A program made the translations under genes and the position numbers. The notes beneath the pieces were generated by a model that saw nothing but the letters and a program-made list of their open reading frames with translations, ran no database searches and was not told the DNA's origin. DNA of 24,961 nt, taken from NCBI GenBank assembly GCA_012797915.1, contig JAAZOE010000580.1, positions 1-24,961 of the forward strand. Reading direction: 5' to 3'. Positions 7,257-16,883 of this stretch are shown here, one piece after another (position 1 is the first letter of the stretch; every line of letters begins with the position of its first letter). The DNA comes from Candidatus Zixiibacteriota bacterium (GTDB taxonomy: Bacteria > Zixibacteria > MSB-5A5 > GN15 > JAAZOE01).

Positions 7257-7888
7257 ATGATCTTCTGATAATTCTTAAAATGCCGTTTGGCGATTTTATC
7301 GAGGATCTCAGGTCCTCGTTTCCGGACCAGTTCCCGTCCGGCCGAATCGACCGCCGCCGAGGCGCCTCGCGGCAAATCGACCTGATACTCTCGCGACAGC
7401 AGTTCCATCCGACGAAGGAATTCCGCCCGGGCCACCACCGACGCCGCCGCCACCGCCGGATGCGCCTCCCCCCGAACCATCTGGATCAACTCTATCTTCC
7501 GGCCTTCCTTCTGCAGGTTATCGATGATAAAGCGATCGTCGCCGAATTTGTCCGACAACGCGGCCGGGGCCGGAGTTTCGGCCAGGATATTCTCAATGAC
7601 CCGGGCATGCCCCCAGCCCAGCAATTTGTTCAGGTTGCGGATGCGACCGTATAACTCATTGTATTTTTCCGGCCCGATTACTACGGTATTGCAAACGAAT
7701 GCCTGCCGAATCTTGGCCGCCAGATCAACCACCCGGCGGTCGGTAATCGTCTTGGAGTCGCGGACCCCCCAGTCGGCCAAAAACGGCGCCTGTTCCCGGG
7801 AGACCAGGACGCCAGCCACGACCAGGGGCCCGAAGAAGTCCCCCTTGCCCGATTCATCCACCCCGATGATCGGCCAGAGGTCGAGCAT
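7250..7888 (-). CDS. rnhC: Ribonuclease HIII, short form
   Basis: Cleaves RNA in RNA:DNA hybrids. The sequence DESGKGDFFGPLVVAG (11-26) carries the first two acidic catalytic residues (Asp11, Glu12) and the GKG motif typical of HIII rather than HII (which has GRG). GVRDSK (41-46), a probable third Asp in FIIDNLQK (Asp123) and AHPAVAAASVVARAEFLRRM (142-161) follow. The protein is 212 residues, against about 300 for usual RNase HIII, and starts at the catalytic core, so the N-terminal TBP-like substrate-binding domain is missing. The start is ATG 7888, which shares its A with the efp stop (TGATG). GTG 7891 is an alternative. No good ribosome site is seen, which supports coupling to efp. Confidence 0.9.
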   Translation of the reverse strand: MLDLWPIIGVDESGKGDFFGPLVVAGVLVSREQAPFLADWGVRDSKTITDRRVVDLAAKIRQAFVCNTVVIGPEKYNELYGRIRNLNKLLGWGHARVIENILAETPAPAALSDKFGDDRFIIDNLQKEGRKIELIQMVRGEAHPAVAAASVVARAEFLRRMELLSREYQVDLPRGASAAVDSAGRELVRKRGPEILDKIAKRHFKNYQKIIC

Positions 7889-8451
7889 CACTGGTTGGAC
7901 CGTTCCAGATACAGCCCGGTACGGGTGTCGACCTTGACGAAATCCCCTTCTTTGATGAACAACGGGACTTTAATCTCCAGTCCGGTATCCAGCGTGACCG
8001 TCTTCTGAATATTGGTCACCGAATCGCCCTTCACGGCCGGTTCGGAATGGACCACCTTCATGATGATCGAAGCCGGCAAATCCAGCGAGATCGGACGCCC
8101 TTCGAAAAACAAAACCTGGTACTCGTCGTTTTCCCGCAGGTACCATCGGGCGTCGCCGAGGTTGTCGGCGGTTAACGCCACCTGGTCGTAACTGACCGCA
8201 TCCATGAAATGATACCCGTCGGCGTCGTTGTACTGGTACTGCATCTTCCGGTTTTCCAGGTCGGGCAGATCGAACATTTCGTTGGACAAGTAGGTCTTTT
8301 CCTGCACCGCCCCGGTGATCAGGTGTTTTATTTTCGCCTTGGTATGCGGCCGCCCGCGGCCCATCTTCACGTGCGAGAAGTCCACCACCACATACGGTTC
8401 ACCGTCGACTAATATCCGGAGTCCTTTTCTGAGTTCGGTCGCGGAAATCAT
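7888..8451 (-). CDS. efp: Translation elongation factor P
   Basis: EF-P relieves ribosome stalling on polyproline. It is 187 residues with three OB-like domains: ISATELRKGLRILVDGEPYVVV at the N-terminus, the modified-loop segment HVKMGRGRPHTKAKIKHLITG (28-48), and the C-terminal signature KVPLFIKEGDFVKVDTRTGLYLER. It aligns without gaps to E. coli EF-P around the loop, and the tip residue is Arg32 where E. coli has the beta-lysylated Lys34. Arg at this position is known from EarP-rhamnosylated EF-P. The frame is open to 8505, but ATG 8451 with GGAGGA right before it matches the family start. First gene of the efp-RNase HIII-eIF2B-like cluster. Confidence 0.95.
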   Translation of the reverse strand: MISATELRKGLRILVDGEPYVVVDFSHVKMGRGRPHTKAKIKHLITGAVQEKTYLSNEMFDLPDLENRKMQYQYNDADGYHFMDAVSYDQVALTADNLGDARWYLRENDEYQVLFFEGRPISLDLPASIIMKVVHSEPAVKGDSVTNIQKTVTLDTGLEIKVPLFIKEGDFVKVDTRTGLYLERSNQ

Positions 8452-8495
8452 GCTTCCTCCGTAATAGGGATACTTGTTTGCTAAAATTCCGGGCA

Positions 8496-8504
8496 AATAT
8501 AACA
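8496..8504 (-). promoter_or_regulatory. Extended -10 promoter candidate for efp
   Basis: The minus strand reads TGTTATATT, fitting the extended -10 pattern TGnTATAAT with one mismatch. No -35 box is evident. It lies 45 bases upstream of the efp start and just beyond the stop of the histidine-kinase gene, so the efp cluster may be transcribed on its own. Confidence 0.5.
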
Positions 8505-8520
8505 CAAAATCGGCCGACCG

Positions 8521-10377
8521 CTACGATTTTTTCGCGACGGCCACGGAAGAAGAACTTACGGCGGGACAAACGGTTGCCGCCATCGGCAGGGTGATCCGGC
8601 AGACCGCTCCGGGCTCGCGACGCTTGTCAAATGTAATCGACCCGCCGTGCAGATTGATGATCTTGCGCGCCAGGGCCAGTCCCAGACCGGTTCCCGACGG
8701 CTTGGAAGAAAAGAACGGAGTAAAGAGCCTGTCCCGGATATCATCGGCGATGCCGGGCCCGCTGTCGGCAATCACCAGCTGCAGGCCATCGGCCCCCGCC
8801 TCCAGGGCGATATCGACCAGACCTTCGGGACCGGCTGCCTGCAGGGCGTTATCCAGAACGTTGCCGACCGCCTCCCGAAGAAGCAGCGCATCCCCGTCCA
8901 GCCGAAACGGGATATCCGGTCGCCGGAATCTAATGGCGATTCGATCGCGTTCGGCCCGGTCGCCGATCTTCCGGAGACAACCCTCCACCAGGGTGACCGG
9001 ATCGAGCGATTCCGTATTCAATGTCAGCGGTTTGGCGAAATTCAAAAACCGCTCCACCATGGCCGCCGATACCGCCGCCTCCGATCGAATCGATTCGGCC
9101 AGATCGGACAAGACCGGGTCAGAGGATGCCTTCTTCGTCAACAGCTGACTGAAACCGGACATCGCCGCCAGGGAGTTTCGCAACTGATGGGCCAAGCCGC
9201 CGGTCATCTCCCCCAGGGCCGCCATCCGCCGGTTGATTTCCAGCTCCGCCTGGAGTTGCTTCAACTCGGTCTGATCGGCGAACAAAACCGCCACCCCGAT
9301 TCCCTGTCCGGTATCGTCGCGAACCAATGAACTTCCCACCGTCAGCCACAGCGATGGCCGCCCGCCTCGGACCACCTCGAGATCATGCGTTCCAAAAGTC
9401 TCATCCCGCAACAACCCGGCCTCGATCAGCAGCCCCAGCGATTCCTCCTCCGGCAACCCGGCCAGGTAATGTCGGCCGACAACGTCGGCCGGATCATACC
9501 CCAGGATTTCTCCGGCGGCCCGGTTGAATCCGATGACCTTCCCGGCCGGATCGACCATCATCACCCCGGCGTTGATCGACTGGAGAAGATATTGATGCAT
9601 GGTCTCCAGGCGGTCGGCCCGGCTGGAGGTCTCCGTATACAGCCGCCGCAATTCCAGCTCATTCTGTTTCAATTCCTCGATAATGGCCTGATACGAAGCC
9701 GTCACCGCCGCCACGTCGTCGTCTCCCGCCGCTTCCGACAGGCGCCCGACGGAACGGGCGGTTTCCTTCATGGTCCGGAACGGCCGCAGTATCAATCGCG
9801 GCAGGAACAACGCCAGGGGGATGACCAGAAGCGACATCCCGATCGCCAGATAAAAAACCATGCGGCTGGCCCGGGAAAGAGCCGCCAATGGTTGCGCATC
9901 GGCCACGGCGGCGATGACCAGTCCCCGCCCCTCAATCGACTTGGGCGCCGCCAGTCCGTATCGAATCCCCCGGTTTTGACCGGTGCGGAAGAGAAACCGG
10001 CCCTGCTGGAGACGTCGGCTGTCCTGCGCAGAAAATCCGCCCAAGTCATCAGGGGCAAGGCCGTTTGGGCTTTCGGCGAAACGGATTCCTCCCGGCGCCG
10101 CCGGGTCTAGGGAGCCGACGGAAATCCCGACCAGCCCGAATTGTTGCCGAAACAGGCGGGCCTGATCCTCCGCCATCCGGTCAACCTGGTTTTTCCCCAG
10201 ATAATGACCGGCCATCGCCAGGGCGCCCGTCAACCGCTCGTCTATCTGCCCCGTCAGGCGCGCCTGAACGCTTTGCAGGATATATGAGGAACCAAGGTTC
10301 AGGATAAGAAGCAGGACGACAATGGCCACCAGTCCCAGCCGTACCTCGGTCTCATAACGATCGGCGAATCGACGCAT
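8521..10377 (-). CDS. Membrane PAS histidine kinase, NtrB/AtoS-like
   Basis: 618-residue sensor kinase. Transmembrane helices at about 14-34 and 173-196 flank a ~138-residue extracytoplasmic sensor domain. A HAMP-like linker (about 197-250), a PAS domain (about 262-376, with NAGVMMVDPAGKVIGFNRAA) and a complete kinase core follow. The core has H-box GGLAHQLRNSLAAMSGF (phospho-His397), N-box GNVLDNALQAA, G1 DSGPGI (about 538) and FFSSKPSGTGLGLALARK. The HQLRN form is typical of NtrB-like kinases that pair with sigma54-activating regulators; no such regulator is in the window. The frame is open up to 10509, but ATG 10377 (MRRFADRYE) precedes the first transmembrane helix as usual. The ribosome site is weak. 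Confidence 0.9.
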   Translation of the reverse strand: MRRFADRYETEVRLGLVAIVVLLLILNLGSSYILQSVQARLTGQIDERLTGALAMAGHYLGKNQVDRMAEDQARLFRQQFGLVGISVGSLDPAAPGGIRFAESPNGLAPDDLGGFSAQDSRRLQQGRFLFRTGQNRGIRYGLAAPKSIEGRGLVIAAVADAQPLAALSRASRMVFYLAIGMSLLVIPLALFLPRLILRPFRTMKETARSVGRLSEAAGDDDVAAVTASYQAIIEELKQNELELRRLYTETSSRADRLETMHQYLLQSINAGVMMVDPAGKVIGFNRAAGEILGYDPADVVGRHYLAGLPEEESLGLLIEAGLLRDETFGTHDLEVVRGGRPSLWLTVGSSLVRDDTGQGIGVAVLFADQTELKQLQAELEINRRMAALGEMTGGLAHQLRNSLAAMSGFSQLLTKKASSDPVLSDLAESIRSEAAVSAAMVERFLNFAKPLTLNTESLDPVTLVEGCLRKIGDRAERDRIAIRFRRPDIPFRLDGDALLLREAVGNVLDNALQAAGPEGLVDIALEAGADGLQLVIADSGPGIADDIRDRLFTPFFSSKPSGTGLGLALARKIINLHGGSITFDKRREPGAVCRITLPMAATVCPAVSSSSVAVAKKS

Positions 10378-10687
10378 AGTCTTAAAATCGGCAGAATCCG
10401 ACCGATGGTTGACCGTATCGGGAATACAAATGATGTTCTGCCTTGCAACGAACTTGTTGGAAATGCCCTTGTGCCCGGTCCACCGTCTACAGGCCCTGAG
10501 ACGTCCCAAAAGTCTATTTGGGCCGTTCTGCAGGGTCCTTAGCCGCCGGCGTGTCTGCGGCGGCGGCGATGACCCTGCAGGCTTTCAGTATCTGCCGGGA
10601 GTTTTTTCCTATGATCGAAATTCATTTTGGTTCATCTATGAGGCCGCAACAACTGCTTTTCAACAGACTCTGACGCGAAAGGAAGAA
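10378..10687. other. Gene-free region upstream of the kinase, with two hairpins
   Basis: 310 bases between prepilin peptidase stop and kinase start. No conserved frame is seen. It contains the hairpin pair at 10505-10580. A weak minus-strand promoter candidate, TTGAAA-17 bases-CATAGA, lies between about 10624 and 10652 (low confidence). Confidence 0.5.
10505..10580 (-). ncRNA. Structured element, two adjacent hairpins, function unknown
   Basis: A 10-bp perfect inverted repeat CTGCAGGGTC (10528-10537) / GACCCTGCAG (10571-10580) encloses GC-rich sequence that can pair again (GCCGCC/GGCGGC). Five bases away lies CCCAAA-AGTCTA-TTTGGG (10505-10522), a perfect 6-bp hairpin. Neither is followed by a proper U-run on the minus strand, so simple termination is not obvious. 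It could be a leader structure of the kinase mRNA or a small RNA (inference). Confidence 0.35.
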
Positions 10688-11473
10688 TCACACCCGCAGG
10701 AAGTTGACGATATAGTACCGGATGATGGTGTCGCCGTAAATGATGACGGCGATGGCCGCCATCGCCAGAAACGGCCCGAAAGGAATGACCCGTTCCCGAC
10801 GGACTTTCGGCGAAACGGCCATCCAGACCAACGAGACGGCCATCCCGAAAAGCGCCCCGCCGAAGAAAACGAGGAGTATCTTCTGCCAGCCGACGAACGC
10901 CCCCATCATCGCCGCCATCTTGATATCCCCGCCCCCCATCGCCTCCTTCTTGAACAGCCATTGCCCGGCATACGCCACGACCAGAAGTGTCCCTCCCCCG
11001 ACTACCATTCCGATCAGGGCGTCGACAATACCGGGCGGTTGGACGACCAGAGCCGCCAGCAGGCCGATAATGATTCCCGGAAGCGTAATCTTATCCGGGA
11101 TGATCTGGAAGTCCCAGTCGATGAAGAAAATGGCAATCAAAGCGGCGGACAAAAACCAATCGACAACCAGCCTGACGGATAAACCATCACGATATAAAAA
11201 CAGCATAAATAGCAGGGCCGTAATAATTTCTACGGCCGGATATCGTCGCGAAATCGAACCGCGGCACCACCGGCATTTCCCCCCTAAAATCAGATAGGAT
11301 ACCAGAGGGATATTCCAGTGGATCGGGATGGTATGGCCGCAATGGGGGCAGGCCGACCGGCCCAGAACCGTATTCTTCTCCCGGGGCAGGCGATAGATCA
11401 GGACGTTGAGAAAAGACCCAATCGCCAAACCGAAAAGCGCCACCAGACCGTAAACGTACCAATCGAACGGCAT
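10688..11473 (-). CDS. pilD: Type IV prepilin peptidase / N-methyltransferase (PilD-like)
   Basis: Integral membrane aspartyl protease that cleaves and N-methylates type IV pilin-like prepilins. It is 261 residues, full length. The N-terminal methyltransferase part has two CxxC pairs (Cys42/Cys45 in CPHC, Cys67/Cys70 in CRWC). The protease part has FIDWDFQIIPD (conserved aspartates 119-127) and the GxGD-type motif GGGDIKM (Asp183). About eight hydrophobic segments are seen. It lies 18 bases after the rsmE stop on the same strand, with a weak ribosome site, so it may be read from the heat-shock operon. No pilin genes are in the window. Confidence 0.94.
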   Translation of the reverse strand: MPFDWYVYGLVALFGLAIGSFLNVLIYRLPREKNTVLGRSACPHCGHTIPIHWNIPLVSYLILGGKCRWCRGSISRRYPAVEIITALLFMLFLYRDGLSVRLVVDWFLSAALIAIFFIDWDFQIIPDKITLPGIIIGLLAALVVQPPGIVDALIGMVVGGGTLLVVAYAGQWLFKKEAMGGGDIKMAAMMGAFVGWQKILLVFFGGALFGMAVSLVWMAVSPKVRRERVIPFGPFLAMAAIAVIIYGDTIIRYYIVNFLRV

Positions 11474-11491
11474 ATTCGTTGTATCGGAAAA

Positions 11492-12238
11492 TCAAGACCG
11501 GTCATTGACCGTTTCATACGAATAAATGGCCAGAGCCGACAAGACGATCCCCGCGGTTTCCGTCCGCAGAACCCTGTCCCCCATCCCGACCACGGGAATA
11601 TTCCGTTTTTCCGCCAAGGCCACCTCTTCCGGCGAAAACCCCGACTCCGGGCCCACCAGGATCGTCAGGTGATTTCCCGGCAACTTATCGAGGGAATCAC
11701 TCCATCGGCCCAAGCCGTCCGGATGGAACAAGACACTTTCCTCAGGCCGGCAGGCGGCGATGAACGCTTCCACGCCCTGCGGCGATTCGATCGATGGAAT
11801 TACCGACCGGCCAGACTGCTTGGCCGCCGCCTCTGCGATCCGCCGCCATCGTGAGGCTTTCCTTTGTCCGGATTCCGAATCTACCCTCTTGATCCTCCCT
11901 TTGGATGTCACCAGTGGAACGATACGGCTGACGCCGACCTCGGTCCCCTTCTCGATCACCATATCGAATTTCAGACTGGTCGATAGGCCGATGACCAAAG
12001 TCAACTTCAGCCGAGGTTCCCCGCTTGCTTTCTGGGTTTCGATGATCCGGCACCGGACCTGTTTTCGGCCGATCTCGACAATCTCGCACAGAAACGCGGT
12101 CCCCGAACCATCGATAACCCGAATAGTTTCCCCTGCCTTCATCCGCAACACCGAGGCGAGATGATGCGCCTCGGCACCATCGAGAACGATGAATCCGTCG
12201 CCGGCCGTCGCCGGATCATATATGAATGTGGGTATCAT
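11492..12238 (-). CDS. rsmE: 16S rRNA (uracil-1498-N3)-methyltransferase RsmE
   Basis: SPOUT-class methyltransferase acting on U1498 of 16S rRNA. It is 248 residues, the usual length. It begins MIPTFIYDP with an N-terminal PUA-like part (AEAHHLASVLRMKAGETIRVIDG). The C-terminal trefoil-knot part has EKGTEVGVSRIVPL, LVGPESGFSPEEV and VLRTETAGIVLSALAIY. The frame continues upstream, but ATG 12238 is chosen because it overlaps the prmA stop as ATGA, the standard coupled arrangement. The order prmA-rsmE behind dnaJ is also known from other bacteria. Confidence 0.95.
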   Translation of the reverse strand: MIPTFIYDPATAGDGFIVLDGAEAHHLASVLRMKAGETIRVIDGSGTAFLCEIVEIGRKQVRCRIIETQKASGEPRLKLTLVIGLSTSLKFDMVIEKGTEVGVSRIVPLVTSKGRIKRVDSESGQRKASRWRRIAEAAAKQSGRSVIPSIESPQGVEAFIAACRPEESVLFHPDGLGRWSDSLDKLPGNHLTILVGPESGFSPEEVALAEKRNIPVVGMGDRVLRTETAGIVLSALAIYSYETVNDRS

Positions 12239-13116
12239 CCGCACCGTACCGTATACGTCCGCCATTCCGCATCCCGACGGATGGTGAAATCGGTCATGTG
12301 CTGTTCGGACAGCCCGGCTTCGATTTCCGGACAGTCCTGCTGCAGCAGACCAGACAGAATCACCACTCCCCCCGGCCGCAAACGCCGCTTCAGCTCCCCG
12401 ATGATCGGCACGATCGCCGATTTGATGATATTGGCCACGATCAGGTCGAAAGTTTCCCCGGCCGGAACATCGTCGATGCTCCCTTCCTCCGCCCGGCATA
12501 CCGCCGCCACCCCGTTCAGGACGAAGTTTTCCCGGCTGTTCTCCACCGCCAAGGGATCGATATCATACCCGATAACCATCGCGGCGCCTTGGAGCGCGGC
12601 ATAGATGCCCAAAATCCCCGATCCGCATCCCAGGTCGAGGACCGTCTTCCCCTTCAATGGGAGCCGTTCCAGTTCCGCCAGACAACTGCGGCTGGTTTCG
12701 TGACGGCCGGTGCCGAACGCCATTTTCGGCTCGATGATAATCTCGGTCCGGCCGGGATACCGTCCCCGTTCCCAAGGCGGGCTGATGACGATTGCCTCGC
12801 CAATCGGCAGCGGCGCCACCGACTTGCGGTACTCGTCGATCCAATCCAGGTTTCTAATTTTTCTGAGGCTGAATACCGGAAGGTTCTGCTGGAAACCGAT
12901 AGTCGCAAGGAATTGCCGCAATCCCGCCAGCCGCGGTTCGATTTCCTCCTCGGAAGTCAGATAAAACTTCACCGCGGTCGTGACGCTTTGTTCTTCATCT
13001 TCCAAAAGCAATCCGCCGGCGATATGTTCGATGATATAATCGGCGACCGTATCGACCCGCTCGGACGGCACCCGCACCGTGACTTCCTGATACCAGTTGC
13101 CCGTTTCGCCGGTCAT
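12235..13116 (-). CDS. prmA: Ribosomal protein L11 methyltransferase PrmA
   Basis: SAM-dependent methyltransferase that modifies ribosomal protein L11. It is 293 residues with an N-terminal ferredoxin-like substrate domain (EVTVRVPSERVDTVADYI). The Rossmann methyltransferase domain follows, with MAFGTGRHETS (about 133-143), motif I DLGCGSGILGIYAA and the catalytic-loop region DLIVANIIKSAI. ATG 13116 is preceded by GCGGAGA and sits 9 bases after the dnaJ stop. The 3' end overlaps rsmE by four bases. Confidence 0.95.
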   Translation of the reverse strand: MTGETGNWYQEVTVRVPSERVDTVADYIIEHIAGGLLLEDEEQSVTTAVKFYLTSEEEIEPRLAGLRQFLATIGFQQNLPVFSLRKIRNLDWIDEYRKSVAPLPIGEAIVISPPWERGRYPGRTEIIIEPKMAFGTGRHETSRSCLAELERLPLKGKTVLDLGCGSGILGIYAALQGAAMVIGYDIDPLAVENSRENFVLNGVAAVCRAEEGSIDDVPAGETFDLIVANIIKSAIVPIIGELKRRLRPGGVVILSGLLQQDCPEIEAGLSEQHMTDFTIRRDAEWRTYTVRCG

Positions 13117-13125
13117 GATCTCCGC

Positions 13126-14274
13126 CTACACGCCCAGCGTTTCGCGAAGCTTGTCGAAAAACGACTTGGACGCCTTGGGCGGAGCAAACGATTCCGATTC
13201 CCCCAGCTTGCGCAACAGTTTCTTATCGTCGTCCGACAATTTCTTGGGCGTCCAGACATGAATTTGCACTAACTGGTCGCCGCGGCCGCGCCGCCGCAGA
13301 TACGGAATCCCTTTGCCCGCCAATCGAAACACCTTGCCGGTCTGGGTCGACGGAGGAATCTCCAGCCTTTCCGTTCCGCCCAGGACCGGGATCTCGATCG
13401 TCCCCCCCAGCGCCGCCGTCACGAACGACACCGGCACTTGGCAGATGATATGATTTTCCTGCCGCGTGAAAAGGTCGTGCTCTTCTTCGTCGATGATGAC
13501 GATCAAATCCCCCGCCGGCCCTCCCTGCCGGCCGCTGTCACCCTTCCCTTCGATCGGGATATAATTGCCCGCCGCCACGCCGGCCGGGATGTTGACGCTG
13601 ATGGTCGTTTCTTCCCGGGTTCGTCCTTCCCCCCGGCAGGCCGGGCAGGGAGCGGTGATAATTGATCCGGTTCCCCCGCAGTTGTGACAGGTGGTCACGC
13701 TGACCATCTGTCCGAATAACGATTGCGTAATTCGCCGGACCTGACCGGCCCCCTTGCACTGGGGACAGGTTTTCTTGCTGCTTCCCGGGGCACTGCCGTA
13801 CCCCGAACATTCCTTGCAGGTCGCCAGCCGTTTGACCCGAAGCTTCTTGGTGACGCCGGCGGCGATCTCCTCCAGCGTCAGGGTGATTTTTATCTGTAAA
13901 TCCTGACCGCGATTATCCGCGCGCCCCCCTCGGCCGCCGAAAACATCCTCGAATCCGAACCCGCCGAAATCCCGCATGAACGCCCGCAGTGCGTCGCCGA
14001 GGTCGAAGCCGCCGAAACCGAAACCGCCGGGGCCGTATCCTCCCCCTTGGTTGAATCCGGCATGACCGAACTGGTCGTACCGGCTCCGTTTCTGCGGATC
14101 CTTGAGGACCTCGTACGCCTCGGTCGCCTCTTTGAATTTATTTTCGGCCTCGGCGTTGCCGGGATTGCGGTCCGGGTGGAATTTCAGGGCCAGTTGACGA
14201 TACGCTTTCTTGATTTCGTCTTCGCCGGCCGTCCGGGGCACCCCCAGGACCTCATAGTAATCGCGTTTGTCCAT
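13126..14274 (-). CDS. dnaJ: Chaperone DnaJ (Hsp40), type I
   Basis: Co-chaperone that stimulates the DnaK ATPase and delivers unfolded substrates. It is 382 residues. The J-domain at 1-70 has the HPD tripeptide at 33-35. The Gly/Phe-rich region (about 75-115) has the repeat-like GGFGFGGFD. Four zinc motifs follow (CKECSGYG, CPQCKGAG, CHNCGGTG, CPACRGEG), then the C-terminal substrate-binding and dimerisation domains. It is complete, with no missing motif. It starts 23 bases after dnaK with GGAG upstream. Confidence 0.97.
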   Translation of the reverse strand: MDKRDYYEVLGVPRTAGEDEIKKAYRQLALKFHPDRNPGNAEAENKFKEATEAYEVLKDPQKRSRYDQFGHAGFNQGGGYGPGGFGFGGFDLGDALRAFMRDFGGFGFEDVFGGRGGRADNRGQDLQIKITLTLEEIAAGVTKKLRVKRLATCKECSGYGSAPGSSKKTCPQCKGAGQVRRITQSLFGQMVSVTTCHNCGGTGSIITAPCPACRGEGRTREETTISVNIPAGVAAGNYIPIEGKGDSGRQGGPAGDLIVIIDEEEHDLFTRQENHIICQVPVSFVTAALGGTIEIPVLGGTERLEIPPSTQTGKVFRLAGKGIPYLRRRGRGDQLVQIHVWTPKKLSDDDKKLLRKLGESESFAPPKASKSFFDKLRETLGV

Positions 14275-14297
14275 CTAGCTCCGCATCAATCCCGACA

Positions 14298-16235
<1,938 letters not shown>

Positions 16236-16255
16236 GACGATCGTTCCTCCGTGCT

Positions 16256-16858
16256 TTATTCTCTGACATTCTTTTCCGTGTGATTCATATTCGGCCCGCT
16301 GGAAACGACAACGCGGGCGTGACGCAGCACTTTATCGCCAAGCAAATATCCTTTCTGCACCACGCCGCTCACTGTCCCCTCGGGATACTCATCCGAAGGC
16401 TGCTGCATCAACGCTTCGTGCCAGGCCGGATCGAACGGACGGCCGATAACCTCCATGACCGTTACCCGCTCCCGCTGCAACAGGTCCTGAAGTTTGCCGT
16501 AGATCAACTCCACGCCCCGACGATAAGCCTCCGCCTCTCCCCGGGCCGCCTCGTCCTCCAGAGCCCGCTCGAAATCATCGACCACCGCCACCAGCGATTG
16601 CAGCAACCGGGCGTTGGCCGCCCGGGTGAGCTCATCGAATTCCCGGGCCGTCCGCTTCCGAAAGTTGTCGAAATCGGCCGCCAGCCGCAGATACCGTTCC
16701 GATTCGGTCTCGACGGCTTTCGTCTCCTCCGCCGCGGCCGCCGGAGCTTCTTCTTTGGCCGATGACTCCTCGACGCCGAACTCCGCTGAGGGCGCCGTGG
16801 GCTCCTCCGGCGTCTGACCGCCGGAGATATCTTTATTGCCCGTTGTCTCTTCCATCAT
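16256..16858 (-). CDS. grpE: Nucleotide exchange factor GrpE
   Basis: Exchanges ADP for ATP on DnaK. It is 200 residues. An acidic, Ala/Glu-rich disordered N-terminus (1-50) precedes the long dimer helix (YLRLAADFDNFRKRTAREFDEL). The beta domain carries the family signature GRPFDPAWHEALMQQPSDEYPEGTV, followed by GYLLGDKVLRHARVVVS. Two adjacent ATGs (16858, 16855) are possible starts. The ribosome site is weak, so expression may depend on coupling to hrcA, whose stop is 25 bases upstream. Confidence 0.96.
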   Translation of the reverse strand: MMEETTGNKDISGGQTPEEPTAPSAEFGVEESSAKEEAPAAAAEETKAVETESERYLRLAADFDNFRKRTAREFDELTRAANARLLQSLVAVVDDFERALEDEAARGEAEAYRRGVELIYGKLQDLLQRERVTVMEVIGRPFDPAWHEALMQQPSDEYPEGTVSGVVQKGYLLGDKVLRHARVVVSSGPNMNHTEKNVRE

Positions 16859-16883
16859 ATGGCAGTACCACCGTTTATTCTCT

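Noticed and set aside
10423..10500. Possible sigma54 promoter before the NtrB-like kinase
   Set aside because: GGCAC-like bases occur but without the TTGC element at the required distance.
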